This document shows positions 43,872 to 52,890 of a DNA stretch of 64,000 nt, piece by piece; position 1 is the stretch's first letter; every line of letters begins with the position of its first letter. The translations under genes were made by a program, and so were the position numbers. This DNA is from JAKFWI01 sp035549875. Its GTDB lineage: Bacteria; Pseudomonadota; Alphaproteobacteria; Caulobacterales; Aquidulcibacteraceae. The stretch covers positions 32,503 to 96,502 of the forward strand of contig DASZPV010000077.1 in NCBI GenBank assembly GCA_035549875.1, read 5' to 3'. The notes under the pieces were generated by a model. The model was not told where the DNA came from. It saw only the letters and a list, made by a program, of their open reading frames with translations, and searched no databases.

Positions 43872-43895
43872 GTCAAATCAGATTACAGATTTGAC
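43872..43895. promoter_or_regulatory. palindrome upstream of the czc operon
   Basis: GTCAAATC-N8-GATTTGAC is an exact inverted repeat 29 bp before the first gene of the czc operon, in an AT-rich stretch. It looks like an operator for the czc genes, but no candidate regulator lies adjacent. The rest of 43672-43924 shows no gene. Confidence 0.5.
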
Positions 43896-43924
43896 GGCGC
43901 ATAGTGCGCGCAGAGGGATTAACA

Positions 43925-44290
43925 GTGCAGCGCGGTTTGTGGGCAGAGGCTAAACGATGGGCGGCGGCGCTTTGCGTTATGCTGTTCGCGTTCTCTCTGT
44001 CGGAAGCGAGCTTCGCCGACCCCTGCCAATTTGCGCCACCAACACAGGCCTCTACGGTGCGGACGCTTCACTCAATTGAAGCGCCGGGCCAACATGACCC
44101 ATCAAAACCGAATAAGGCTACTTCCGATAATTGCTGCTCCGCGCATGCGCCTGGAATGGCGCAAGTCGCCTTTATATCCATCGTCGAGCGAGTCGTTCTT
44201 CCTGCTGAAGCACCACATCGTTCCAGCTCTTCGACTGAGGCTGAACAAGGCCGTCGAGATAGACCCCCAAGGCGTTCCGCGCTGATTTAG
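43925..44290 (+). CDS. small secreted Cys/His protein upstream of czcC
   Basis: The 121-residue product starts at GTG 43925, 7 bp after AGAGGG. An earlier GTG at 43904 is in frame. The signal peptide (WAAALCVMLFAFSLSEASFA) is followed by DPCQF and SDNCCSAHAPGMA, a Cys/His pattern similar to the exported protein upstream of cusC. It may be a periplasmic metal-binding accessory. Confidence 0.6.
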   Translation: MQRGLWAEAKRWAAALCVMLFAFSLSEASFADPCQFAPPTQASTVRTLHSIEAPGQHDPSKPNKATSDNCCSAHAPGMAQVAFISIVERVVLPAEAPHRSSSSTEAEQGRRDRPPRRSALI

Positions 44291-44336
44291 CGCCGCGACC
44301 ATTCGCGGCGCTGTTTTCACGCATCGCGGATGTCCC

Positions 44337-45656
44337 ATGCTTTCCAAATTTCGCTCATGGCGAAGCTCTGCACGCATCTGGCGTGAACTGGCTTCGCGCC
44401 CAACGCTCGTAGTCGCCGCTTCGCTGGCGCCGGCTATGGTGCTCACCTCCCCCGTCGCCGTCGCCCAAACGGCGGCGCTCACCCTGGACGACGCCATCGC
44501 ACGCGCGGTCGAGACCGACCCCGGCCTTGCCGCAGCTTCGAGTGGAATAGACGCCGCCCTCGGAGGGGTCCGACAAGCTCGGGTACGACCTAATCCGACG
44601 GCGGGCGCTGACATTGAAAACGTTACGCGTCGTGGCGGGGAGCCGCGAGATACAACACTTTCTATCTCGCAAGAGATAGAACTGGGCGGTCGGCGATCGG
44701 CGCGTATCAATCTGGCCGATCGGGAGTTACGCGGCGCCGAACTTGACCGCGCGCTCCGCGGCCTAGACCTCATCCGCGACGTGCAAACGGCCTATTTCGA
44801 CGCTCTTGTAGCGCAGGAATTGGTGTCCATTGAGCAAGAGCGGCTGGCGACAGCAGAGTCGCTCAATGGCGCAGTCGCACGGCGTGTTCAAGCCGCGCGA
44901 GATCCCCTTATGGCCGGCGCACGCGCCGAGGCTGGACTTGCTGAAGCTCGTATTGCTGTCACTCAAGCTGAAGCAGGAGCCGCTACGGCGCTTGCCCGGC
45001 TCCGCTCTCTGATTGGCGGTGGCGATTTCTCTCTGAATACCACTGCACTATCGCTGCCCCCCGATGGCACGCATGCCCACCCCGTTGGAGCAGAAAGCAA
45101 TCCCGATCTCGCGCGACTTGCCGCCGAGCAACAACGAGCAGCTGCCGACACGCGGCTACAGCGCTCTCTCGCTTGGCAAAACCCAGCTCTCAGCTTCGGT
45201 TTTAGGCGCAGCGAGCCCGCCTTTGGCGCTGGTCGCGACAGCTCCTTGACGGTCGGCGTATCGATCCCGTTCGGGATATTCGATCGCAATCAGGGCAACA
45301 TCGCGCGGGCGCGGGCTAATGAACGGACTGCCGAGTTCAATCTCGAAGCAGGACGGCGCGCCCTCCAGCGCGAGACCGATGCACTGCAGCGCTCCATTGC
45401 CGCCGACCAGGCGGCGATTGCTTCGATCGACCGCACTGTGCTGCCGCAAGCGGCACGGGCTCTGACGCTCGCACAGGACGGATACAACCGCGGCGGCTTT
45501 ACCTACCTGGACGTTATTGAGGCGCAACGCGCGCTTTCAAGCGCACGCCAGGTCCGGCTCGAATCCCTAAAATCCTTCCATGAAAATGAGGCGGCGCTCG
45601 ATCGCCTGACAGCCCGTTTCGCAGAAGCGCTTCCGGGCACGGAGATACACAAATGA
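44337..45656 (+). CDS. czcC: CzcC-type TolC-family outer membrane factor
   Basis: This 439-residue outer membrane efflux protein has an N-terminal signal (ASLAPAMVLTSPVAVAQ). The family repeats (LTLDDAIARAVETDPGLAAA, ARVRPNPTAGADIENVTRRG, GYNRGGFTYLDVIEAQRALSSAR) are clear. Its stop overlaps the adaptor start (ATGA). It forms the outer membrane duct of the CzcCBA complex. Confidence 0.9.
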   Translation: MLSKFRSWRSSARIWRELASRPTLVVAASLAPAMVLTSPVAVAQTAALTLDDAIARAVETDPGLAAASSGIDAALGGVRQARVRPNPTAGADIENVTRRGGEPRDTTLSISQEIELGGRRSARINLADRELRGAELDRALRGLDLIRDVQTAYFDALVAQELVSIEQERLATAESLNGAVARRVQAARDPLMAGARAEAGLAEARIAVTQAEAGAATALARLRSLIGGGDFSLNTTALSLPPDGTHAHPVGAESNPDLARLAAEQQRAAADTRLQRSLAWQNPALSFGFRRSEPAFGAGRDSSLTVGVSIPFGIFDRNQGNIARARANERTAEFNLEAGRRALQRETDALQRSIAADQAAIASIDRTVLPQAARALTLAQDGYNRGGFTYLDVIEAQRALSSARQVRLESLKSFHENEAALDRLTARFAEALPGTEIHK

Positions 45657-46588
45657 ACAAGTTGAAATCGCCTTTCGTTGCGATAATTGCGCTTGCCTCC
45701 GCCATGCCTTTGTCCGCGTGCGATTCCGGTGCAGGGCGCGCTGAAAGCGAAACCCTCGAAAAGGTCGAAGTCGGTCCAGAACGGGTGACTATTGCTGCGG
45801 ATGCTGCGGCCGCGTCTGGGATCGCAGTGGCAACGGCAACTTCCGGCGCCATACAAGAAACGCTTAGCTTGTCTGGAAAAATCGCGCTTCAACCTGCAGC
45901 GAAAGCGGAGGTGCACGCACCGTATCCGGGCCCAGTTCGCGCAGTTTTAAAGAATATTGGCGATAACGTAAGGCGTGGCGAAACGCTGGCGCGCGTTGAG
46001 AGCGCAGAGAGCCTGCAGACCTACGCGATCGTCTCTCCTATCGCTGGCGTCGTCCTAGATCGCCAGACCAACGTTGGTGATGTTACCGGCGATACGGCCA
46101 TCTTCACTGTGGGAGATTTATCCCGCGTGCAAGCAGAACTGAACGTCGTCACGCGCGACGCAGCGCATGTAAAATCGGGGCAATCCGTCACCGTCACCGG
46201 CCTTGATGGCGACAACACGGTGCAGGCACGCATCGCCACGCTTCTGCCAACGGCAGACGCAATGAGCCAGACCTTAATTGCCCGCGCTCCTTTGCCAAAT
46301 GGCACGGCGTTGCGCCCAGGCATGGCTATTCGCGGCACAGTGGTACTAGCGGAGCAAAACGTCGCGATCGTCGTACCGAACGACGCTATCCAAACGCACG
46401 AAGGCAAACAGGTCGTTTTCGTGGTTTCCGGCAAGGATACATACGAAGCACGTCCGGTCTCGCTTGGCCGCGCCAGTGCTGCCAGCACCGAGATTATCGC
46501 CGGTCTAAAGGCAGGCGAGGCGTACGTCTCGAAAAACGCTTTCCTCGTCAAAGCCGAGCTCGGAAAAGGCGCGGCAGAAGAAGAGTGA
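45653..46588 (+). CDS. czcB: CzcB-type membrane fusion lipoprotein
   Basis: This 311-residue adaptor has a lipobox (AMPLSACDSG). The lipoyl half-motifs are PAAKAEVHAPYPGPVRAVLKNIGDNVRRGETLARVESAESLQ and YAIVSPIAGVVLDRQTNVGDV, joined with hardly any alpha-hairpin, followed by barrel strands (TALRPGMAIRGTVVLAEQ). It is compact compared with many CzcB proteins. It lies between czcC and czcA. Confidence 0.88.
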   Translation: MNKLKSPFVAIIALASAMPLSACDSGAGRAESETLEKVEVGPERVTIAADAAAASGIAVATATSGAIQETLSLSGKIALQPAAKAEVHAPYPGPVRAVLKNIGDNVRRGETLARVESAESLQTYAIVSPIAGVVLDRQTNVGDVTGDTAIFTVGDLSRVQAELNVVTRDAAHVKSGQSVTVTGLDGDNTVQARIATLLPTADAMSQTLIARAPLPNGTALRPGMAIRGTVVLAEQNVAIVVPNDAIQTHEGKQVVFVVSGKDTYEARPVSLGRASAASTEIIAGLKAGEAYVSKNAFLVKAELGKGAAEEE

Positions 46589-46626
46589 TCTGAACCCGTT
46601 TTATATATTCGCCTGGACTCAACCCA

Positions 46627-49600
46627 ATGATCAGCCGTCTTCTGGATGCCGCAGTTAAAGCCCGCTGGGCCGTTGTCGCGATTACACTCCTTGTCGCCGT
46701 GGTCGGCGCCTTCAATCTCACCCGCCTGCCGATCGACGCCGTGCCCGACATCACCAATCGGCAAGTGCAGATTAACACAGTGGCGCCATCGTTTGGTCCA
46801 TTGGATATCGAACGCTTGGTCACCTATCCAATTGAAACCAGCATGTCCGGGATCGTGGGCCTGCAAAGCACGCGCTCTCTGTCGCGAAATGGCTTCAGCC
46901 AGGTCACCGTCGTTTTCAACGACAGCGTGGACATTTATTTCGCCCGCCAACAGGTCGCGGAACGCTTGACCCAGGCGCGCAGCACGCTTCCGGCCGGCGC
47001 CGAACCTCAAATGGGCCCGATCTCCACGGGGCTTGGCGAAGTTTTAATGTGGACCGTTCACTATACCGACCCGAAAGCAAAAGGGGCCATAGCGTCACCA
47101 GGCCAGCCGGGATGGCAAGCAGATGGCGCTTATCTTACACCAGAGGGCGAGCGGCTAGCCGATCAGGTCTCGCAAGCGGCCTATCTACGCACGCTTCAGG
47201 ACTGGGTCGTTCGTCCTCAGCTGCGCGCCGTTTCCAGCGTTGCGGGCATCGATTCAATCGGCGGATATCAAAAGCAATATGTTGTCGAGCCTGATCCAGT
47301 CGCCCTTTCGTCTCGCGGCATCTCTTTCACCGAGCTGGCCGAGGCCTTAGAACGCGCCAACATTTCTGCTGGCGCAAACTTCGTGCAGCGTCGCGGCGAA
47401 GCCTTTCTTGTTCGCGTAGATGCCCGGATCAGAACTCTTGAAGAAATTTCCGACGCTGTTGTCGCGACCAGGAGCGGCGTTCCGATCACCGTAAGAGATC
47501 TGGCGACCGTGCGCGTCGGCGGAGATCTACGTACGGGCGCAGCTACATCTAACGGCAAGGAAGTCGTTGTCGGCACCGTCCTCATGCTCATGGGCGGCAA
47601 TAGCCGTACCGTGGCGGAATCCGCCGGCGTAAGACTGGCGGAAGTCGCCAAGACCCTCCCACCCGGCATAATCGTAGAAGTCGTTTATGACCGCTCAAAG
47701 CTGGTCAGTGCGACAATCGCTACGGTAGAGCGAAACCTCGCCGAAGGAGCTTTGCTTGTTGCGGCCACATTGTTCCTTCTTTTGGGCAACGCCCGCGCAG
47801 CAATCATCGCTACGCTAGTCATTCCATTCTCCATGCTAATGACGGCGATCGGCATGAACACATTTCGTGTCTCGGGCAACCTTATGTCGCTGGGCGCGCT
47901 TGATTTCGGCCTTATCGTCGATGGGTCGGTAATCATTATCGAAAACTGCCTGCGGCGACTTGCCGAGCGACAGCATCACGAGGGGCGTCTGCTCGCGCTG
48001 AGGGAGCGCCTCTTCGAGACCACAGAAGCCGCGAAGGAAATGATTAAACCGACGATCTTCGGCCAGATCATCATTTTCCTCGTCTTCGCGCCTCTGCTGA
48101 CGTTTTCCGGCGTGGAAGGGAAAATGTTCTCGCCGATGGCGATAACGCTCATGCTTGCGCTGGGTTCAGCATTTATCCTTTCGCTGACCTTCGTTCCAGC
48201 GATGGTGGCGCTCGTGATCCGCGGCAAGGTTGCAGAAAAGGAAGTCAAGGCCGTCGAAATCACGAAGAAGCTCTACATACCCGGGCTAGACTTTGCTCTC
48301 CGCAAGCCATTGCCCGTGATCGGCGGCGGCGTTGCGGTGTTCGCGCTGGCCGGCGCACTCTTTTTCACCTTGGGTCAGGAATTTATCCCCACGCTCGACG
48401 AGCAGGATTTCGCCGTTCAGTCGGTGCGAATTCCGTCAACTTCGCTGCAGCAATCGACAAGCATGCAGGCCAGCGTCGAAAAGGCGTTGGCGCAGTTTCC
48501 GGAGGTAAAGCTCGCTTTTTCCAAAACGGGAACTGCTGAAGTCGCATCCGATCCGATGCCGGTCAACGCTTCCGATGCATTTGTGATCCTGAAGCCGAAG
48601 GACGAGTGGCCGAACAAGAGTGAAACTAAAGCCCAATTGATCCAGCGAATTGAAGCCCGGTTACAGAAAGTCGTCGGCAACAATTACGAATTTACCCAGC
48701 CGATCCAGATGCGCTTCAATGAACTGATTGCAGGCGTTCGTGGCGATGTCGCGATCAAGCTTTATGGCGACGACCTAACCACCATGAGCGCCACAGCGAA
48801 CAAGATTGCCAGCGTACTGCAGAAAATTCGCGGTGCTGCTGATGTTAAAGTGGAGCAGACCGCTGGGTTCCCGACGCTTGATGTCGCGTTCGACCGTGAT
48901 TCCATTTCGCGCTACGGCCTATCGTTGCAAGAGGTGACCGACACTGTCGCAACGGCTATGGGCGGACGTGAAGCGGGGCTCGTTTTTGAAGGCGATCGCC
49001 GTTTCAACATTGTTGTCCGTCTGCCCGACAATGTTCGTGATGATCTGGACTCGGTGGGTTCCCTGCCAGTGATGCTGCCCGAGGGCGGCAGTAGCGAACG
49101 CCAGTCGGTAGCGCTACGTGAGCTTGCACGCTTCAATTTCTCTGAAGGCTTGAACCAGGTCAGCCGCGAGAACGGTAGTCGCCGGGTTGTGGTGCAAGCC
49201 AACGTTCGCGGTCGTGATCTCGGGTCTTTCGTGACCGAAGCTCAGCGACGCGTTGCTCAGGAAGTTGCGTTGCCTACCGGGGCGCGTCTGGAATGGGGCG
49301 GGCAGTTTGAAAATCTCCAGTCGGCTTCCCAGCGCATAGGCCTGATCGTTCCGATCTGCTTCACCGTGATCTTTGGCGTTCTCTTCATGGCGCTCGGTTC
49401 TCTTCGCGGTGCGACGGCGGTGTTCACGGCGGTGCCGCTCGCGCTCGCGGGCGGTGTTTTCACGCTGGTGCTCACTGGCATGCCGTTTTCCATATCGGCT
49501 GCAGTAGGATTCATCTGCTTGGCAGGCGTTGCGGTGCTCAATGGGCTCGTTGTCATGACGAGTATAAACCAGCGCCTTGATGCGGGCTTACCCGTCGCGG

Positions 49601-49878
49601 ACGCTATCCGAGAGGGCGTGATCGAGAAATTCCGCGCCGTTCTGATGACCGGAATCGTTCCAGCGATTGGCTTTGTGCCAATGGCGCTTGCTCACGGCAC
49701 TGGAGCCGAGGTGCAGAAACCGTTGGCGACCGTGGTCATTGGCGGATTGATCACCGCGACTCTGCTGACCCTGTACGTGCTGCCAGCGATTTGCCGGCTG
49801 ATGCTTAAGAGCGGTCATCGCGCGCGGGAGGGCGAGATGCCAACCGCCTACACCGAAGGCGCGCCCATCCAAGCGTAA
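46627..49878 (+). CDS. czcA: CzcA-type heavy-metal RND pump (Co/Zn/Cd)
   Basis: This 1083-residue transporter has the HME-RND helix GALDFGLIVDGSVIIIENCLRRL, the DFG...D...EN pattern of CzcA/CnrA-type divalent pumps. It lacks the Met ladder of CusA (EFIPTLDEQDFAVQSVRIPS, SDPMPVNASDAF). The last helices (GVAVLNGLVVMTSI, AVLMTGIVPAIGFVPMALAHGTGAEVQ) are typical. It follows czcB by 38 bp. Confidence 0.93.
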   Translation: MISRLLDAAVKARWAVVAITLLVAVVGAFNLTRLPIDAVPDITNRQVQINTVAPSFGPLDIERLVTYPIETSMSGIVGLQSTRSLSRNGFSQVTVVFNDSVDIYFARQQVAERLTQARSTLPAGAEPQMGPISTGLGEVLMWTVHYTDPKAKGAIASPGQPGWQADGAYLTPEGERLADQVSQAAYLRTLQDWVVRPQLRAVSSVAGIDSIGGYQKQYVVEPDPVALSSRGISFTELAEALERANISAGANFVQRRGEAFLVRVDARIRTLEEISDAVVATRSGVPITVRDLATVRVGGDLRTGAATSNGKEVVVGTVLMLMGGNSRTVAESAGVRLAEVAKTLPPGIIVEVVYDRSKLVSATIATVERNLAEGALLVAATLFLLLGNARAAIIATLVIPFSMLMTAIGMNTFRVSGNLMSLGALDFGLIVDGSVIIIENCLRRLAERQHHEGRLLALRERLFETTEAAKEMIKPTIFGQIIIFLVFAPLLTFSGVEGKMFSPMAITLMLALGSAFILSLTFVPAMVALVIRGKVAEKEVKAVEITKKLYIPGLDFALRKPLPVIGGGVAVFALAGALFFTLGQEFIPTLDEQDFAVQSVRIPSTSLQQSTSMQASVEKALAQFPEVKLAFSKTGTAEVASDPMPVNASDAFVILKPKDEWPNKSETKAQLIQRIEARLQKVVGNNYEFTQPIQMRFNELIAGVRGDVAIKLYGDDLTTMSATANKIASVLQKIRGAADVKVEQTAGFPTLDVAFDRDSISRYGLSLQEVTDTVATAMGGREAGLVFEGDRRFNIVVRLPDNVRDDLDSVGSLPVMLPEGGSSERQSVALRELARFNFSEGLNQVSRENGSRRVVVQANVRGRDLGSFVTEAQRRVAQEVALPTGARLEWGGQFENLQSASQRIGLIVPICFTVIFGVLFMALGSLRGATAVFTAVPLALAGGVFTLVLTGMPFSISAAVGFICLAGVAVLNGLVVMTSINQRLDAGLPVADAIREGVIEKFRAVLMTGIVPAIGFVPMALAHGTGAEVQKPLATVVIGGLITATLLTLYVLPAICRLMLKSGHRAREGEMPTAYTEGAPIQA

Positions 49879-49898
49879 TGATCAGAGGAGATGATGAC

Positions 49899-50435
49899 AT
49901 GTCGATAACGGCGTTGGCAAACGCTCTCCCTCCCTATGCCGAGGATCTCAAAATCAATCTTGAACGGATTAGCGAGGAATCTGTCCTGTCGGATCAGCAA
50001 AAATGGGGCTGCTTCCTGGCATGCGCCTTCGCATCCGGCGTTCCCGCCCTCGCCCAGGCGATTCGCGATGAAACGGACGGCCGATTGGCGGCGGAAGCAA
50101 GGTGGGGCGCGAAGGCAGCAGCAGCCATGATGGGCATGAACACTGTCTACTATGGCGCGATCAACCTTATTTCGAACCATTCGTATCGCAGTGCGCCAGC
50201 AAACCTTTCGATGAATGCGCTTACCAAGCCGCCAGTCGATAAAATCGACTTCGAACTTTGGGCGTTCGCGGTGTCCGCCATGTCAAACTGTGGCGCATGC
50301 CTCAATTCGCATGAAGCCGAGCTGCATAAGCGTGGTGTCACGCTGGATCGCGTTCAATCGGCCGTACGCATCGCCGCCATCATAAACGCAATTGGCCTCG
50401 TCCTGCGTGGCGAAGCGGCGATGGCCGGCGCGTAA
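49899..50435 (+). CDS. AhpD-like alkylhydroperoxidase (CMD family)
   Basis: The 178-residue product starts at the ATG at 49899, preceded by AGAGGAG. The CMD/AhpD active site NCGACLNSHEAEL gives the Cys-x-x-Cys...His triad. AhpD proteins reduce peroxides or regenerate AhpC. Here it follows czcA by 20 bp, so it is probably in the efflux operon and counters metal-driven oxidative stress. Confidence 0.87.
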   Translation: MSITALANALPPYAEDLKINLERISEESVLSDQQKWGCFLACAFASGVPALAQAIRDETDGRLAAEARWGAKAAAAMMGMNTVYYGAINLISNHSYRSAPANLSMNALTKPPVDKIDFELWAFAVSAMSNCGACLNSHEAELHKRGVTLDRVQSAVRIAAIINAIGLVLRGEAAMAGA

Positions 50436-50519
50436 CTGCGATATCAAGGACCGACGGACGCGAAGTACTGACGCCGCGCAAGCCGAACAGGTAACTGACA
50501 TACAGGAACGGAGAGGGCA

Positions 50520-50972
50520 ATGGCAGAGGTAAATGGCGTCAGTTTGGAGCGGCTATCTGGGGGTTGCTCGGTCAGCAACGGTCGCGAAATCTGTCTGGGA
50601 CTGCAGCTCACGAACGGGGTGCAGCAACAGGAGATGAAAGTCTTCATCTCTCACGAGCAAATCGCGCCATTGATTTCATATCTGATAATGTTGGCGGGCG
50701 TCGCGCGTAGGGACCGCATCGCCTCAACTACCGATACTGAAGGTCCGGGAAGCCTAAACGGTGGCTTGGCGCTAATGTTGTCACGCGCCATTCCCGGACA
50801 AGCGATCGCGGGCGACGTTTCGGTTCTGCGACTTCAGTTCGATGCCGGAAACAACAACCTATTGAACATCGATTGCGCGGCGGATGCGGCCGCGCTTGAT
50901 AAATTACACCTATGTGTTGCCGAGGCTAAAGCCATGATGAGCCGCGCACCTGCGAAACCATCAGTCAATTAG
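50520..50972 (+). CDS. conserved-looking small protein, unknown
   Basis: This 150-residue soluble protein starts at the ATG at 50520 with a GGAGAGGG ribosome binding site. No signal peptide, membrane helix or motif is recognised. Cys residues lie at SGGCSVS, EICLGL, IDCAAD and HLCVAEA. It is sandwiched between the ahpD-like gene and czcD in the same orientation, so a role in the metal-resistance operon is likely but undefined. Confidence 0.6.
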   Translation: MAEVNGVSLERLSGGCSVSNGREICLGLQLTNGVQQQEMKVFISHEQIAPLISYLIMLAGVARRDRIASTTDTEGPGSLNGGLALMLSRAIPGQAIAGDVSVLRLQFDAGNNNLLNIDCAADAAALDKLHLCVAEAKAMMSRAPAKPSVN

Positions 50973-51027
50973 TTTGAGTAAGGATAGGACCGTCTTGATG
51001 ATGTTTGATCACAAAAAAGGATAATCG

Positions 51028-51918
51028 ATGGGCGCGGGTCATGATCATGGCGCGAACGCTAACAGCAGGACGTTGCTGATCGCACTGGCGCTGACGGGAA
51101 CATTTCTCATCGCCGAGATCGTGGCGGGATTTGTTTTCAACAGCCTGGCATTGCTGTCGGACGCAGCGCACATGTTCACCGACGCCGCGGCGCTTGCGCT
51201 GGCGCTGATCGCCATCCGCATCGGCGCCACGAAGGCGGATGACCTACGCACCTTCGGTTATCGCCGGTTTGAAATCCTTGCTGCAGCGTTTAACGCGATC
51301 CTGCTTTTCGGCGCAGCGATCTACGTTCTCGTCGAAGGCATTCGACGGTTCTTCGAGCCGCAAACCGTACAATCGACCGGCATGCTTGTCGTTGCGGTCC
51401 TAGGGCTCGTCATCAACCTGATCTCCATGCGACTTCTCTCGGGCGCAAAGGAGACCAGTCTAAACGTCAAGGGCGCTTACCTCGAAGTCTGGGCGGACAT
51501 GCTCGGCTCGCTCGGTGTCATCGCGGGCGCGTTAGTCATCCGCTTCACGGGCTGGACGTGGGTTGACCCGGTAATCGCGATTGCGATCGGTCTGTGGGTG
51601 CTCCCCCGCACATGGACGCTTCTCCGCGCGAGCGCGAACGTACTGCTGGAAAGCGTCCCGCCAGACCTCGTCCTCGCCGACGTGCGCAAGACGATCAAAG
51701 AAGTCGACGGTGTTAAAGGCGTCCACGAACTCCACGTCTGGATATCCGGCGCCGACCAGACAAGCGCTTCGGCGCATGTCGTGCTGGCGGACGGCGCCGA
51801 TGGCGACGACATCCGGCGGGTGGTGGCTCGACGCCTGCGCGACGCCTTCAGGCTTGAACACGTTACAATCCAAACCGAGCGTGTAGCGTGCGAGGACGCC
51901 GCGATTACGCACGTCTGA
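51028..51918 (+). CDS. czcD: CzcD-type cation diffusion facilitator
   Basis: This 296-residue CDF exporter has six membrane helices, a short His-rich start (GHDHG) and the metal site: SDAAHMFTDAAALALALIAI in helix 2 and AYLEVWADMLGSLGVIAG in helix 5. A C-terminal cytoplasmic domain (VPPDLVLADVRKTIKEVDGV, ELHVWISGADQTSASAHVVL) follows. It exports Zn/Co/Cd in exchange for protons and often accompanies czcCBA. Confidence 0.92.
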   Translation: MGAGHDHGANANSRTLLIALALTGTFLIAEIVAGFVFNSLALLSDAAHMFTDAAALALALIAIRIGATKADDLRTFGYRRFEILAAAFNAILLFGAAIYVLVEGIRRFFEPQTVQSTGMLVVAVLGLVINLISMRLLSGAKETSLNVKGAYLEVWADMLGSLGVIAGALVIRFTGWTWVDPVIAIAIGLWVLPRTWTLLRASANVLLESVPPDLVLADVRKTIKEVDGVKGVHELHVWISGADQTSASAHVVLADGADGDDIRRVVARRLRDAFRLEHVTIQTERVACEDAAITHV

Positions 51919-51961
51919 CTAGTCAATCGATGAGCCACTTTGAAGTATGGAGCGTTTGCCT

Positions 51962-52480
51962 ATGCGTACTCTCGTACTGTCGGTTATCCTTTTGGCCGGA
52001 TGCGTTCAGAAGACCGCGGCCCCTGCCTTGACTCGGCCTTCGACGCTTCCGTTGAGCACGAGTACACTCGACACGATGCGCGCATCCGTCGAAATTCCCG
52101 CGGACGGATTATGGGCTGCCGAAGCTATCGAGAAGCCGTCTGCGGCGGACTGGTTGCTAGCCGATCAAGACGCCGCCGATCTTGCAGCAGCCGCTACCCT
52201 CATTTCTTTGCCAGGCACAGGCCTGCAGGACGCTGCGCGCGTCACGAATGCGGATTGGCAAGCTTGGGCGCGTGACATTCAGAAAACTGCACTGGAAGCA
52301 CGCGCTGCGGCGCGTGCGAAAGACCTCACGAAATTCACGGCAGCCGCAGATCACCTGACGGAGACGTGCGAGTCCTGCCATACGAAATACCGGCCGCAAA
52401 ACCCGTCAGACGGTGTTGCGAGGTATCCATTTTATCCGCCGCGAACGCGCGATGCTTCATCGGGCTTCGTTGCGCCGTAG
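51962..52480 (+). CDS. cytochrome c lipoprotein (c-prime-like)
   Basis: The 172-residue product starts at the ATG at 51962 with a lipobox (VILLAGCVQK). Its helical body ends with a single haem site LTETCESCHTKYRP close to the C-terminus, the layout of cytochrome c-prime-like four-helix proteins. It follows czcD by 43 bp. Together with the cytochrome at 35603 it adds a redox element to the metal-resistance region. Confidence 0.8.
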   Translation: MRTLVLSVILLAGCVQKTAAPALTRPSTLPLSTSTLDTMRASVEIPADGLWAAEAIEKPSAADWLLADQDAADLAAAATLISLPGTGLQDAARVTNADWQAWARDIQKTALEARAAARAKDLTKFTAAADHLTETCESCHTKYRPQNPSDGVARYPFYPPRTRDASSGFVAP

Positions 52481-52578
52481 ACCTTTTAAAGGCACTACTT
52501 CGCGAAACATGTGGCTTGGGGAGGCAAACCGAAGAGCCGTGGACACCACGACTCCTGAACTATCTAAGGAGACAGACC

Positions 52579-52890
52579 ATGAAGTCCAAATCCATCCAGA
52601 AACTGCTGGTCGTTGGCGCGAGCGCCGTGCTGTTATCGTCCTGCGCCGGGTATGATTATTATGCCGGCGGCTATCCCTCTCGCTCCAGATATTATGGCCC
52701 CTCTTACTACCGCCCCGGCTATAATGGTCCGGAGTATTGGGGGTCGGGCTATTTCGGCGCCGATCATTTCGGAACCGGTTATTACGGCTCGCGAGGCCGG
52801 GACTTCGGTGTGAACCACGCCTACGCGCACATTCCGTCACACCTCAATCGCTGGGGGGGCCATAGTCCGTCGCGTGGCGGCCACCACTAG
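52579..52890 (+). CDS. Gly/Tyr-rich lipoprotein
   Basis: The 103-residue product starts at the ATG at 52579 with a CTAAGGAGA ribosome binding site. A lipobox (VLLSSCAGYD) is followed by repeated aromatic-glycine units (YYAGGYPS, RYYGPSYYRPGYNGP, YFGADHFGTGYYG) and a His-rich tail. Probably a small surface or periplasmic lipoprotein; function unknown. Confidence 0.65.
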   Translation: MKSKSIQKLLVVGASAVLLSSCAGYDYYAGGYPSRSRYYGPSYYRPGYNGPEYWGSGYFGADHFGTGYYGSRGRDFGVNHAYAHIPSHLNRWGGHSPSRGGHH

